NCBI GenBank assembly: GCA_947629175.1
Contig: CANRCT010000022.1
Coordinates: 1 to 54,607, forward strand
Direction of reading: 5' to 3'
DNA from: an uncultured Muribaculaceae bacterium
Lineage (GTDB): Bacteria > Bacteroidota > Bacteroidia > Bacteroidales > Muribaculaceae
Length of the DNA stretch: 54,607 nt
A model generated the notes under the pieces. The model was given only the letters and a program-made list of their open reading frames with translations. It had not been told where the DNA came from and made no database searches. The position numbers and the translations under genes are program-made. Numbering within the stretch: the first letter of the stretch is position 1; the number at the start of each line of letters is the position of its first letter. This document shows, one piece after another, positions 8,434 through 16,688 of this stretch.

Positions 8434-8748
8434 TCATATCACGTTCTTCTGGATGAGGAATATTATAAGAATTGCTATACCGCAGATGGCCACGCTTATT
8501 ATACGGATTGCGTTGCGATAGCGCCGGAGGAAGTTGTCGTCAGAAAACTTCACGTTATGTCTGTGGCGTTGCCACAAGGCATATATCCGTCCCAACGGGA
8601 TGACGAGCATCCCGACCGCGCACAATATTATCGCAAATGAAACCATACCGTTTTCTCTTATCAACCATTTCAGATCCTTTATGGTTTTGTATAACTTAAG
8701 TTTCGAGTGTCTGTTTCTGTAATTCTCAGTCTCATGAAATTGTTTCAT
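8434..8748 (-). CDS. Small hypothetical membrane protein
   Basis: A 104-residue protein I do not recognise. A basic N-terminus (residues 1-32) precedes two strong hydrophobic segments, MVSFAIILCAVGMLVIPLG (about 35-57) and IISVAICGIAILIIFLIQ (about 82-101), joined by a basic loop. The opposite-strand ORF over the same bases has no such order and is taken as the shadow. Its base composition is more AT-rich than the neighbours, and it separates DUF3822 from rsmD, which suggests a later insertion. Confidence 0.6.
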   Translation of the reverse strand: MKQFHETENYRNRHSKLKLYKTIKDLKWLIRENGMVSFAIILCAVGMLVIPLGRIYALWQRHRHNVKFSDDNFLRRYRNAIRIISVAICGIAILIIFLIQKNVI

Positions 8749-8760
8749 AGTGTTCTTTCT

Positions 8761-8791
8761 TTTGGAAAGAGAGGGAAATTTGCTAATTTAG
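8761..8791 (+). promoter_or_regulatory. Possible promoter of rsmD
   Basis: TTTG at 8761-8764 and TAATTTAG at 8784-8791 (one mismatch to TAnnTTTG) are 19 bases apart. It would give a leader of about 135 bases. Confidence 0.35.
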
Positions 8792-8930
8792 CGGTATGGA
8801 TCTGAGCGGCCGGGAGAGGAGCGGAAGGCGTGAACTTCCGGCTCGTCCGGGGCGTTTGACTCCATGACAGCCAAGAGATCATATAACAAGAGATCATATC
8901 CAAAAAGAGAATCTTCCGAATCAATACAAA

Positions 8931-9464
8931 GTGAGAATCATAAGAGGAAAATACGGCCGACGCCGGTTTGACGTGCCGACGGGCATTACAGCGCGTCCCA
9001 CTACCGACTTCGCCCGCGAGAATATATTCAACGTAGTCGAGAACCTGATGGATCTTGAGGGCGTGAGGGCGCTCGACCTGTTCGCCGGGACGGGGGCCAT
9101 CACTTTCGAGCTTCTTTCGCGAGGAGCGGCGGAGGTGACGGCTGTGGAACGCGCGCCGGTGCAGTGCTCGTTCATACGCCGCACGGCCGAGACCCTCGGA
9201 GCCGACAATCTCCATCTGGTGCGCGGCGACGCTCTGCGCTACATATCAGCGGCGCGCACGCCGTTTGACTTCATCTTCGCCGATCCCCCCTATGACATGC
9301 CCGACTTCGGCGATATACCGGGCCGTGTCATCAATTCGGCGCTCGTAAAGGAGGGTACGCTATTCGTCATGGAGCATTCCCGCCGGTATGACTTCTCCTC
9401 GCTGCCCGGATTCTTCGACCACCGGGCCTACGGGAGCGTCAATTTCTCGCTTTTCAGATTTTAG
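8931..9464 (+). CDS. rsmD: 16S rRNA (guanine966-N2)-methyltransferase
   Basis: A 177-residue RsmD-family methyltransferase. It opens MRIIRGKYGRRRFDVPTG, followed by RPTTDFARENIFN, the SAM motif ALDLFAGTGAITFELLSRGA and the catalytic FADPPYD motif. All match the family, which methylates G966 in helix 31 of 16S rRNA during 30S assembly. The start is GTG at 8931, because no ATG precedes the conserved RIIRGKY stretch. No clear Shine-Dalgarno is visible. Confidence 0.95.
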   Translation: MRIIRGKYGRRRFDVPTGITARPTTDFARENIFNVVENLMDLEGVRALDLFAGTGAITFELLSRGAAEVTAVERAPVQCSFIRRTAETLGADNLHLVRGDALRYISAARTPFDFIFADPPYDMPDFGDIPGRVINSALVKEGTLFVMEHSRRYDFSSLPGFFDHRAYGSVNFSLFRF

Positions 9465-9487
9465 ACTGATAAAACAAAACATACGCT

Positions 9488-10183
9488 ATGAAAAAGATCG
9501 TCATTTCCACCGGCGCCGGCATGAGCGCCGAGAGCGGCATAAGCACGTTCCGCGACAGCGGCGGACTGTGGGAGAATTATCCGGTGATGGATGTGGCCAG
9601 CGCCGACGGATTCCGTCGCAATCCGAAGCTCGTCCACGACTTCTACAACGCCCGTCGCCGCGAACTCCTCAAGGCGAAGCCCAATGCGGGCCATATCGGC
9701 CTCGCTGAGCTCGAAAAGCATTTCGAGGTGTATATCATCACCCAGAATGTCGACGATCTTCACGAGAGGGCCGGGAGCAGCCATGTGCTTCACCTCCATG
9801 GCGAGCTGATGGCCGTGCGCACGGTCGACGAGCCCTACCGCGTATACCGTCTCGATCCGGAGCATATAGAGACCTCGCCCGAGAGCCGCGATGCCGACGG
9901 CCGACAGCTGCGGCCCCACATCGTGTTTTTCCAGGAGGCTGTGCCGATGATGGAGCCGGCGGTCGATCTGGTGCGTCAGGCCGACATATTCGTGGTCATA
10001 GGCACGAGTCTGGTGGTGTATCCCGCCGCCGGGCTACTCGGCTACGTGCGTCCCGGCACCCCGGTCTACTATATCGATCCCAATCCGGCGCCTGTGCCCG
10101 CGTGGGTCCACGTGATCCGCAAAGGAGCCTCTGAGGGTGTGGCCGAGCTTACACGCATTCTCGAATCGCAAAACCGGGAGTAA
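9488..10183 (+). CDS. Sir2-family NAD-dependent protein deacylase, zinc-cysteine-less
   Basis: A 231-residue sirtuin. NAD-binding signatures are STGAGMSAESGISTFRDSGG, TQNVDDLHERAGS and the catalytic His in HLHGEL, followed by RPHIVFFQEAVP and VIGTSLVVYPAAGLL. It resembles CobB/SIRT5-type deacylases that remove acyl groups from lysines. The segment that normally carries four zinc-binding cysteines (between HGEL and RPHIVFF) contains no cysteine. I recall that Bacteroidetes sirtuins of this group share this trait. It follows rsmD by 23 bases and precedes the esterase gene by three. Confidence 0.92.
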   Translation: MKKIVISTGAGMSAESGISTFRDSGGLWENYPVMDVASADGFRRNPKLVHDFYNARRRELLKAKPNAGHIGLAELEKHFEVYIITQNVDDLHERAGSSHVLHLHGELMAVRTVDEPYRVYRLDPEHIETSPESRDADGRQLRPHIVFFQEAVPMMEPAVDLVRQADIFVVIGTSLVVYPAAGLLGYVRPGTPVYYIDPNPAPVPAWVHVIRKGASEGVAELTRILESQNRE

Positions 10184-10186
10184 GCC

Positions 10187-11059
10187 ATGGCCGACGGGTT
10201 TATCGAGAGCCGCATGGCCGACCATATGTCGGGCCGCGGCGGCAGGCGCGTTTCGGCGCCTGCGGGGATCCGCAAGGGTGTGGCTGCCGCGCTCAGCGCG
10301 CTGTCGCTCGCCTCGGTCACCACATTCGCCCAGGGCAGGGTCGTAGAGGTCGAATCGCCTGCAATGCGTGTGTACGTGCCGTCAAAGCCCACGGGGCTGA
10401 CGGTGCTCGCTCTTCCCGGGGGAGGCTATTCCATGACGGCAGTAGATCATGAGGGCTACGACTGGGCGCCGTTCTTCAACAGTCTGGGCATCACCTATGC
10501 CGTGCTTGACTATAAGCTTCCGGAGGGCGACATGCGCCGCCCGCTCGGCGATGTGGCCGCGGCCTACCGCGTGCTGACGGAGAATGCCGGAGAGTGGCAT
10601 GTCAGTCCCGACAGCATCGGCATCATGGGCTTCTCGGCCGGGGGACATCTTGCCTCCGCCGTTGCCACCCATCCCTCGGAAGGCTGCCGCCCGGCATTCC
10701 AGATACTCTTCTACCCGGTGGTGACTCTCACGCGGGGCATCACCCACGAGGGTAGCGCCGTGCAGTTTCTCGGCGATAATGACACCCCCGAGATGCGTGC
10801 CCGCTACTCGGCCGAGCAGCAGGTCACTCAGGCCACGCCTCCCGCATTCATAGCTCTCAGCGCCGACGATCCTACCGTGTCGCCGCTCAATTCCATCAAC
10901 TATTTTCTGGCTCTGCGTCGCGAGGGGGTCGATGCGTCGATGCACATCTATCCGTCGGGTGGTCATGGATGGGGATTCCGCCGCGATCAGATGCCGTGCC
11001 ACGACGCTGTCGTAGTGGAACTTGCCACATGGCTGAAAAAACACCTCCGGCATGATTGA
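10187..11059 (+). CDS. Secreted alpha/beta-hydrolase (esterase/acetyl-xylan-esterase-like)
   Basis: A 290-residue alpha/beta-hydrolase. An N-terminal hydrophobic segment (VAAALSALSLASVTTFAQG, about 30-50) looks like a signal peptide. The long polar stretch before it suggests that the true start may be the ATG at 10226. The oxyanion region LPGGGY, the nucleophile elbow IMGFSAGGHLAS, the Asp in LSADDPTV and the His in PSGGHGWGF form a plausible triad. Such enzymes in Bacteroidales usually deacetylate polysaccharides, but the substrate is not shown. It follows the sirtuin gene by three bases. Confidence 0.82.
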   Translation: MADGFIESRMADHMSGRGGRRVSAPAGIRKGVAAALSALSLASVTTFAQGRVVEVESPAMRVYVPSKPTGLTVLALPGGGYSMTAVDHEGYDWAPFFNSLGITYAVLDYKLPEGDMRRPLGDVAAAYRVLTENAGEWHVSPDSIGIMGFSAGGHLASAVATHPSEGCRPAFQILFYPVVTLTRGITHEGSAVQFLGDNDTPEMRARYSAEQQVTQATPPAFIALSADDPTVSPLNSINYFLALRREGVDASMHIYPSGGHGWGFRRDQMPCHDAVVVELATWLKKHLRHD

Positions 11060-11084
11060 GTTTGTGATTAAATTATTAAATTTG
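11056..11084 (+). promoter_or_regulatory. Promoter of the propeller lipoprotein gene
   Basis: TTG at 11056-11058 and TAAATTTG at 11077-11084 with 18 bases between. The -33 element overlaps the stop codon of the esterase gene. The leader is about 25 bases. Confidence 0.6.
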
Positions 11085-11112
11085 CCGCTGTAAATCATCA
11101 ACCAAATCAATC

Positions 11113-12369
11113 ATGCGAAAAATTATTGCTTCTATTTCGGCTGTCGCATTGTTCTGCGGCTGCCAGGGTGTGAAGACAGCCGGCGACGGCGAGCTTCCCG
11201 TTGTGGATGTGGCCGGAGCGTTGGCTTCGCCCGTCGATCTCAAAGTGAGCGATCTCGGCTCTAAAATCTCATACATACCGTTGGAGACCAACGACAGTTC
11301 GCTTATCGGCAACCAGTATATACTGCGGGCCGAGAACGGAGCGTTGTTTGTCGTAGGCATGGATCCGTGGGGGCTGGCGGCACAGAACTGCAAGGCCTTC
11401 AGACTCTCCGACGGCGGTTTCATCGCTTCCATCGGCCATGCCGGTCAGGATCCTCAGGCCTGGTCGAGTCCGGTGCCGACGATGACCGTCGGCAATCCCG
11501 ACGTGCTGTATTTTTACTCTTACGTTACTGACGGAGCGAAGGCACAGAAATATTCGCTCGACGGACAGTATCTCGGCGTGATACGTCCGGGAGCTTTCTC
11601 CCGCTGGGGTTCGGCTGTGACGGATACTACGGTGCTGACGGTATCATCGCTTGTCTACGACAACTCATTCGGTATGCAGCTCATGCGCAGCGGCCTGAAT
11701 TCGCCGGCCGATACGATTACCGTCTACCCCATGCCCCAGCTGCCGTCTTCGCGGTCATGGAATGGTGTTGCGATGACTGCCGTGCATGGTGTGATGCTCA
11801 ACAGTCAGACGGTATTCATGCACTATAGGGTCGGCGACAAGAACACTTACGAGAGTATGGGCATGAGCCGTCAGATGTGGTTCCGCGGCAGCGACGTAAG
11901 GTTCAAGCCATCGTTTGTCGACACTCTCTACAACGTCACTCCCTCGGGAATGGAAAAAGCCTATGTGTTCAATACCGGCGAGAAGGGAGTTGACTACCGC
12001 ACGATGAACATTGACGGTATCCAGAAAGACAACCTGATGCTCTGCGAGGTGCTGGAGACACCTGACAAGATCATTTTCGGGGCAAGCATCGGGTGGATGA
12101 ACGGCGATCACAAATCATACATGGGATATTACGACAAATCTTCAGGCAAGGCGGTGGCCACTGATGCTTCTAAGGGATTTGTCGACGACCTCGAAGGATT
12201 CATGCCGTTCAATCCGGTGCTCACCACTCCCGACGGCGACCTCATCGGTTTCCTTAAGATCGAGGATATAATCAAGTGGACCGAAGAACATCCCGACGTC
12301 GAGCTGCCGGCGTCACTGCAGGATATGCCCGACGATGCCAATCCTGTGATAGTGGTTGTCAGCAAGTGA
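11113..12369 (+). CDS. Six-bladed beta-propeller lipoprotein
   Basis: A 418-residue predicted lipoprotein: a short basic start, a hydrophobic stretch and the lipobox-like VALFCGC at about residues 11-17. After it, LKVSDLGSKISYIPLETNDS is the typical opening of the Bacteroidetes six-bladed beta-propeller (DUF4934/BF3164-like) group, followed by repeated strand-rich blades such as DPQAWSSP and KYSLDGQYLGVIRPG. These surface or periplasmic proteins have no assigned activity. It is monocistronic here, with its own promoter and terminator. Confidence 0.8.
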   Translation: MRKIIASISAVALFCGCQGVKTAGDGELPVVDVAGALASPVDLKVSDLGSKISYIPLETNDSSLIGNQYILRAENGALFVVGMDPWGLAAQNCKAFRLSDGGFIASIGHAGQDPQAWSSPVPTMTVGNPDVLYFYSYVTDGAKAQKYSLDGQYLGVIRPGAFSRWGSAVTDTTVLTVSSLVYDNSFGMQLMRSGLNSPADTITVYPMPQLPSSRSWNGVAMTAVHGVMLNSQTVFMHYRVGDKNTYESMGMSRQMWFRGSDVRFKPSFVDTLYNVTPSGMEKAYVFNTGEKGVDYRTMNIDGIQKDNLMLCEVLETPDKIIFGASIGWMNGDHKSYMGYYDKSSGKAVATDASKGFVDDLEGFMPFNPVLTTPDGDLIGFLKIEDIIKWTEEHPDVELPASLQDMPDDANPVIVVVSK

Positions 12370-12380
12370 CCGTTTTCCAG

Positions 12381-12416
12381 CAAACCCTTCCGTGAGGCCA
12401 TGGAGGGGTTTGTTTT
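12381..12416 (+). terminator. Terminator of the propeller lipoprotein gene
   Basis: CAAACCCTTCC (12381-12391) pairs with GGAGGGGTTTG (12402-12412), eleven pairs with one G-T, followed by TTTT. It lies 11 bases after the stop. Confidence 0.75.
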
Positions 12417-12477
12417 CGGGAAGACAGAAGTATCCTATAAGTTCTTTATACAAAAAATCAGCCATTGCCTTAATCAA

Positions 12478-12744
12478 TCATCTAACGGTTATTATCGGCT
12501 GGCCGAAGAATGAGGACAGCATAGCGAGAGTGGAGAGTGTAAAATTATGCTGTCCACTTAACCATTTGGTGATTTCGCACGGACGCTTGCCAATCGAGCG
12601 GGCAAACTCGGCCTTTGACAATCCTTTTTGGGTCATAAGGTCATAAATTCGATTGGACACAGCCATTTCCATGTCCACCTCTTTGCGGATATTATCCGGT
12701 ATAGATGACACTATACTATTGTATTCATCAAAGGCCGTCTTCAT
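12478..12744 (-). CDS. XRE-family helix-turn-helix antitoxin (HigA-like)
   Basis: An 88-residue protein. A helix-turn-helix of the XRE/Cro class spans about residues 38-80: LMTQKGLSKAEFARSIGKRP followed by CEITKWLSGQHNFTLSTLAM. The ATG overlaps the stop of the upstream gene (ATGA), giving the toxin-then-antitoxin order of higBA. The family binds the operon promoter and neutralises the toxin. The locus is more AT-rich than the surrounding genes, consistent with acquisition by transfer. Confidence 0.85.
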   Translation of the reverse strand: MKTAFDEYNSIVSSIPDNIRKEVDMEMAVSNRIYDLMTQKGLSKAEFARSIGKRPCEITKWLSGQHNFTLSTLAMLSSFFGQPIITVR

Positions 12745-13073
12745 ACATCAAATGTTTTGTTGGTTTCAATTTTATTCTCGGAAATGCTGATGGTTCCGTC
12801 CTTCACACCTTCTTTGATAAGCTTGTCAAAGTTCTGTAGGGTAACCACAAATCCACGCAGTTCATCATCTTCATCATAGGTACGTGTTTTCTTGACTCCT
12901 CCATTGCCGAGAATAAGGATGCTGTCTGAGAGTCGCAGACAATACAGGCGCAACTTTGATTTTACAACCGGGAGCGCACAGACTCGATCACTCATCTTTC
13001 CTTCCGGTCGGAAGAAACGCTCCAACGCACCAAGATCAGCGATGCTTTCAACGAACTGGGCTATACGGGCCAA
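12741..13073 (-). CDS. HigB/RelE-like toxin, start codon unclear
   Basis: The annotated part has 110 residues from a TTG codon. The central stretch SKLRLYCLRLSDSILILGNG followed by GVKKTRTYDED resembles the core of phage-Gp49/HigB-like mRNA interferases from Bacteroidetes (LYCLR.S..ILILG.GGVKKTR). The same frame stays open for 37 further codons to 13184, reading TITAPFYTIQFLTEDKGEYL then RFYNRFKDD, which looks like the natural N-terminus. That stretch has no ATG, GTG or TTG, only ATA at 13173-13175. The gene may thus use a rare start, or may have lost its ATG. The antitoxin gene follows with a four-base overlap. Confidence 0.68.
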   Translation of the reverse strand: MARIAQFVESIADLGALERFFRPEGKMSDRVCALPVVKSKLRLYCLRLSDSILILGNGGVKKTRTYDEDDELRGFVVTLQNFDKLIKEGVKDGTISISENKIETNKTFDV

Positions 13074-13242
13074 ATCTTCATTATAAGTAGCGTCATCCTT
13101 GAAACGATTATAGAAACGAAGATACTCACCCTTGTCCTCAGTGAGGAACTGAATTGTGTAAAAGGGTGCAGTTATGGTCTTTGTTTAGCTGTATAAGTTC
13201 TGCCTCGCTCGTATCTGTATTGTCTCTTTATCTTAACAACCG

Positions 13243-13250
13243 CAAAGTTA
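13243..13250 (-). promoter_or_regulatory. -7 box of the toxin-antitoxin operon
   Basis: Minus-strand TAACTTTG in the context TTTCGTAACTTTGC. Initiation near 13237 gives a leader of about 60 bases if the toxin starts at the ATA at 13175, but about 165 if it starts at the TTG at 13073. Confidence 0.5.
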
Positions 13251-13425
13251 CGAAAAATGTTTTTATTTATAAGTAAACAAATTGGCGTTTTTTCAGTATA
13301 ACTTCACTATTATCGCCGGAACCTCATTAAACTTGTCGGCTGGCAATCTTTTGATATAGTTGGCGGCGGCGCCAGGAGGCTGCGGAGATTGTCATTTTTA
13401 TCTATGAACTTTGGGGCGAATTTCG

Positions 13426-13433
13426 TAACTTTG
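13426..13433 (+). promoter_or_regulatory. -7 box of the yqeY-serS-trmH transcript
   Basis: TAACTTTG in the context TTTCGTAACTTTGC, with a leader of about 25 bases to the ATG at 13463. No clear TTG at the -33 position. Confidence 0.5.
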
Positions 13434-13462
13434 CGCGCATAAAAACCGACAAAACCAAGACT

Positions 13463-13912
13463 ATGGACATGTTTGAACGCATAAGCGCCGATATCAAGGG
13501 CGCGATGCTTGCCCGCGACCACGTCAGACTGGAGACTCTGCGGGGCATAAAGAAGGAATTTCTTGAAGCCCGGACGGCAAAAGGATCCGACGGCAATCTG
13601 ACCGACGAGATGGCCGTCAGGATAATGACGAAGATGGTGAAGCAGCGCCGCGAGACAGCCGAGATCTACTCACAGCAGAATCGTCCGGAGCTTGCCTCCA
13701 ATGAGCTTGCCGAGGCAGCCGTCATCGAGGAGTATCTCCCGAAGCAGCTTTCCGAAGAGGAGCTGACCGCCGAACTGAAGAAGATCATTGAGCAGACCGG
13801 AGCCACCTCTGCCAAGGAGATGGGCAAGGTGATGGGCGTGGCCTCGAAGGCTCTCGCCGGACGTGCCGACGGCCGCGCTATCTCCGCCAAGGTCAAGGAA
13901 CTGCTCGCATAA
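13463..13912 (+). CDS. GatB/YqeY domain protein
   Basis: A 149-residue YqeY-family protein, full length. Family stretches are IKGAMLARDHVRLETLRGIK at the N-terminus, IMTKMVKQRRETAEIYSQQN, EEYLPKQLSEEEL and ATSAKEMGKVMGVASKALAG with the final ADGRAISAKVKELL. It is homologous to the tRNA-binding tail of GatB, although it acts in no known amidotransferase here. serS follows after 28 bases, a link to tRNA biology that is consistent but not proof. Confidence 0.9.
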   Translation: MDMFERISADIKGAMLARDHVRLETLRGIKKEFLEARTAKGSDGNLTDEMAVRIMTKMVKQRRETAEIYSQQNRPELASNELAEAAVIEEYLPKQLSEEELTAELKKIIEQTGATSAKEMGKVMGVASKALAGRADGRAISAKVKELLA

Positions 13913-13940
13913 GAATTAACCCGATTACGACTGAAAACAT

Positions 13941-15212
13941 ATGCTTACTCTACAGCAGATCAAAGAGAATCCCGATCAGGTGGTGGAGCGTCTGGCCATT
14001 AAAGGCTTCGACGGCCGCGGCCCGATCGACGAAATAATGAAGCTCGACGCGCAGCGCCGTCAGCTCCAGCTGTCGAACGACACACGCGCGGCAGAACTCA
14101 ACAAGCTCGCCGCATCGATAGGCGCACTCATGAAGCAGGGCAAGAAGGATGAGGCCGAGGAAGCAAAGCGTCAGGTGGCCGATCTCAAGGCACAGCAGAA
14201 GGATGTGGCCGACAGTCTGGCCGACACCGAACGCCGCATGCGCGACATATTGCTGACGGTGCCCAATCTGCCCTGTCCGGCTGTCCCCAAGGGTCTTACC
14301 GCCGAGGACAATGTGGTGGAGAAGACCGGAGGCCCGATGCCCGACCTTCCGGCTGACGCGCTTCCCCACTGGGATCTGGCGAAGAAATACGATCTGATCG
14401 ACTTCGACCTCGGAGTGAAGATCACCGGAGCCGGATTCCCGGTCTACAAGGGCAAAGGCGCCAAGTTGCAGAGAGCCCTGATACAGTTTTTCCTCGACCA
14501 GGCTTCTGAAGCGGGCTACCTCGAAGTGCAGCCGCCGTATGTGGTCAACGAGGCTTCGGGCTACGGCACGGGACAGCTTCCCGACAAGGAGGGACAGATG
14601 TACTACGTGGGCGAGGACAATCTCTATCTCATACCGACGGCCGAAGTGCCTGTCACCAACCTCTACCGCGACGTCATCCTCTCTGAAAGCCAGCTCCCGG
14701 TGAAGAACTGTGCCTACTCCGCCTGCTTCCGCCGCGAGGCCGGCAGCTACGGCAAGGATGTGCGTGGTCTCAACCGCCTCCATCAGTTCGACAAGGTGGA
14801 GATAGTGCGTATCGAGAAGCCTGAGAACTCCTACGCCGCCCTCGAAGAGATGAAGGATCACGTGCAGGGACTTCTTGAGAAGCTGGGCCTGCCCTGGCAC
14901 ATACTGCGCCTCTGCGGCGGCGACATGAGCTTCACTTCGGCCATCACGTTTGACTTCGAGGTGTGGTCGGGCGCCCAGAAGCGCTGGCTTGAGGTATCGT
15001 CAGTCAGCAACTTCGAGACCTATCAGGCCAACCGTCTGAAATGCCGCTACCGCGACGCCGACAAGAAGACTCGCCTCTGCCATACGCTCAACGGTTCGGC
15101 TCTCGCCCTGCCGCGCATCATGGCCGCGCTCCTTGAAAACAATCAGACACCGCAGGGCATCGTCGTGCCCGAGTGTCTGCGCCGCTATACCGGCTTCGAC
15201 ATCATCGACTGA
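13941..15212 (+). CDS. serS: Seryl-tRNA synthetase
   Basis: A 423-residue class II synthetase that charges tRNA-Ser in the cytoplasm. Residues 1-110 form the long antiparallel coiled coil that grips the tRNA variable arm. The catalytic part shows motif 2 ACFRREAGSYGKDVRGLNRL and motif 3 LNGSALALPRIMAALLENNQ, with TSAITFDFEVW between. The start and length are normal. It sits between yqeY and an rRNA/tRNA methyltransferase gene, forming a small translation operon. Confidence 0.98.
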   Translation: MLTLQQIKENPDQVVERLAIKGFDGRGPIDEIMKLDAQRRQLQLSNDTRAAELNKLAASIGALMKQGKKDEAEEAKRQVADLKAQQKDVADSLADTERRMRDILLTVPNLPCPAVPKGLTAEDNVVEKTGGPMPDLPADALPHWDLAKKYDLIDFDLGVKITGAGFPVYKGKGAKLQRALIQFFLDQASEAGYLEVQPPYVVNEASGYGTGQLPDKEGQMYYVGEDNLYLIPTAEVPVTNLYRDVILSESQLPVKNCAYSACFRREAGSYGKDVRGLNRLHQFDKVEIVRIEKPENSYAALEEMKDHVQGLLEKLGLPWHILRLCGGDMSFTSAITFDFEVWSGAQKRWLEVSSVSNFETYQANRLKCRYRDADKKTRLCHTLNGSALALPRIMAALLENNQTPQGIVVPECLRRYTGFDIID

Positions 15213-15227
15213 ACGCAGCCTGGCGCT

Positions 15228-15797
15228 ATGAAAAAGAAGAGCATCATCGATCTGGGGCGCGACACCGTCGACGCCTACAGGGCAAAAAAGAAACTGCCGT
15301 TGACGGTGGTGCTCGACAACGTGCGCTCGCTAAACAATATCGGTTCGATATTCCGCACCTCCGACGCATTTCTGGTTGAGCGCCTGATGCTTTGCGGCAT
15401 CACGGCCACGCCGCCCTCGGTTGAGATCCACAAGACGGCCCTCGGCGCCGAGGAATCGGTGGAATGGCAATACTTCGCCTCTATGGCCGAATGCCTGGAG
15501 GCGCTCCGCAGGGAAGGCTATACGGTATGTGTGCTCGAACAGGTGGAGGGCAGCGTGGCGCTGCAGGATTTCCGTCCGGAGAGGGGCCGACGCTACGCGA
15601 TAGTAGCGGGTCATGAGGTACACGGCGTCAGTCAGGAAGCGGTGGATGCCGCCGACGTATGCCTGGAGATACCGCAGTGCGGCACCAAGCATTCGCTCAA
15701 CGTATCTGTATCGACCGGGCTTGCCTTATGGCATTTCTTTATCGGCCTCGGCGGACAGAACGGCGCGGGCGGCCTCGGCGTCGGCTGCGATCTGTGA
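15228..15797 (+). CDS. TrmH/SpoU-family RNA 2'-O-methyltransferase
   Basis: A 189-residue SPOUT methyltransferase. Motif 1 is DNVRSLNNIGSIFRTSDAF, motif 2 IVAGHEVHGVSQEAV and motif 3 EIPQCGTKHSLNVSVSTGLA, which form the trefoil-knot SAM site. It lacks the extra RNA-binding N-terminal domain of TrmH proper, so the target nucleotide is not predictable. Its last 72 bases overlap the end of ribF on the opposite strand. The overlapping tail (GLGGQNGAGGLGVGCDL) is beyond the conserved fold. Confidence 0.93.
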   Translation: MKKKSIIDLGRDTVDAYRAKKKLPLTVVLDNVRSLNNIGSIFRTSDAFLVERLMLCGITATPPSVEIHKTALGAEESVEWQYFASMAECLEALRREGYTVCVLEQVEGSVALQDFRPERGRRYAIVAGHEVHGVSQEAVDAADVCLEIPQCGTKHSLNVSVSTGLALWHFFIGLGGQNGAGGLGVGCDL

Positions 15798-16688
15798 ACG
15801 CAGACAGCTGACCGAATCGAAGCGCCTTTCGGGGCGCAGACGCTCCACGAATTCTATCCGCAGGCGGCTGCCGTAGAGATCGCCTTCATATCCGAGCAGG
15901 TATGCTTCAACGCTTACAGCGGGGCTCACGGTCGTGTCGACCGTGGGCCTCACTCCTATATTTACCACGGCGAAGTGGCGCTGACCGTCGGGGGCGACGG
16001 CAATGGCGGCATACACTCCATGGGCCGGGATGAGCATCTCCGCAGGCTCAACTGAGATATTGGCGGTAGGGAAACCGAGAGTGCGGCCTATGCGCTGACC
16101 GTAGCCTACTGTCCCTTCGATGGCATAGCGTCGTCCGAGCATCTCTGCGGCCTGCCTGGCATCTCCCTTTTGCAGGGCCTCTCTTATGGCCGATGACGAC
16201 ACCGGAGCGCCGCCGTAATGACGCGGCAGCGGGGGAGCGAACTTCACCTCGATCCCGGCTTCGGCGGCGGCCTGGCGATACTGGCCGGGTGTCGAAAGCC
16301 GGTCGTGGCCAAGCCGGTGGTTGAAGCCCATTAGAAGCGTTTCAGCTCCGAGCTGCCATCGGAGCGTCGTCATGAATTGCGTTGCTGACAGCTGACGGGT
16401 GGCTTCGTCGAAATGTATGGCGGCCGCTGCGCATCCGCAGGCCTCCATCATGGCCAGCCGCTCGGGAAGCGGCGCGAGCATGGCGGGTGCGCGCAGAGGG
16501 TCAATGATGCTGAGGGGATGGCGGTCGAATGTGAGGGCTACGGGACGCAGCCCGCGCGAACGGGCTGCGCCGGCAAGCGCCGACAGCAGGAACCGATGGC
16601 CCGCATGGACTCCGTCGAACATGCCCACGGTGACCATCGACGGCGTTGCCGTCTGCGCGATGCTGTCGGGCGAAAGCGTCAGGGCCAT
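15726..16688 (-). CDS. ribF: Bifunctional riboflavin kinase/FAD synthetase
   Basis: A 320-residue protein making FMN and then FAD. The N-terminal FAD-synthetase domain has VTVGMFDGVHAGHRFLLSAL (nucleotidyl-transfer motif) and GFNHRLGHDR. The C-terminal flavokinase domain has GTVGYGQRIGRTLGFPTANI and EAYLLGYEGDLYG. Both are complete. I chose the ATG at 16688, which overlaps the TGA of the upstream HAD gene (TGATG). A GTG one codon earlier is possible. The 3' end overlaps the trmH-like gene by 72 bases, tail to tail. Confidence 0.95.
   Translation of the reverse strand: MALTLSPDSIAQTATPSMVTVGMFDGVHAGHRFLLSALAGAARSRGLRPVALTFDRHPLSIIDPLRAPAMLAPLPERLAMMEACGCAAAAIHFDEATRQLSATQFMTTLRWQLGAETLLMGFNHRLGHDRLSTPGQYRQAAAEAGIEVKFAPPLPRHYGGAPVSSSAIREALQKGDARQAAEMLGRRYAIEGTVGYGQRIGRTLGFPTANISVEPAEMLIPAHGVYAAIAVAPDGQRHFAVVNIGVRPTVDTTVSPAVSVEAYLLGYEGDLYGSRLRIEFVERLRPERRFDSVSCLRSQIAADAEAARAVLSAEADKEMP

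Noticed and set aside
8428-8640. 70-residue plus-strand ORF overlapping the small membrane protein gene
   Set aside because: The minus-strand frame has two clear membrane segments, while this frame has no order and no start context.
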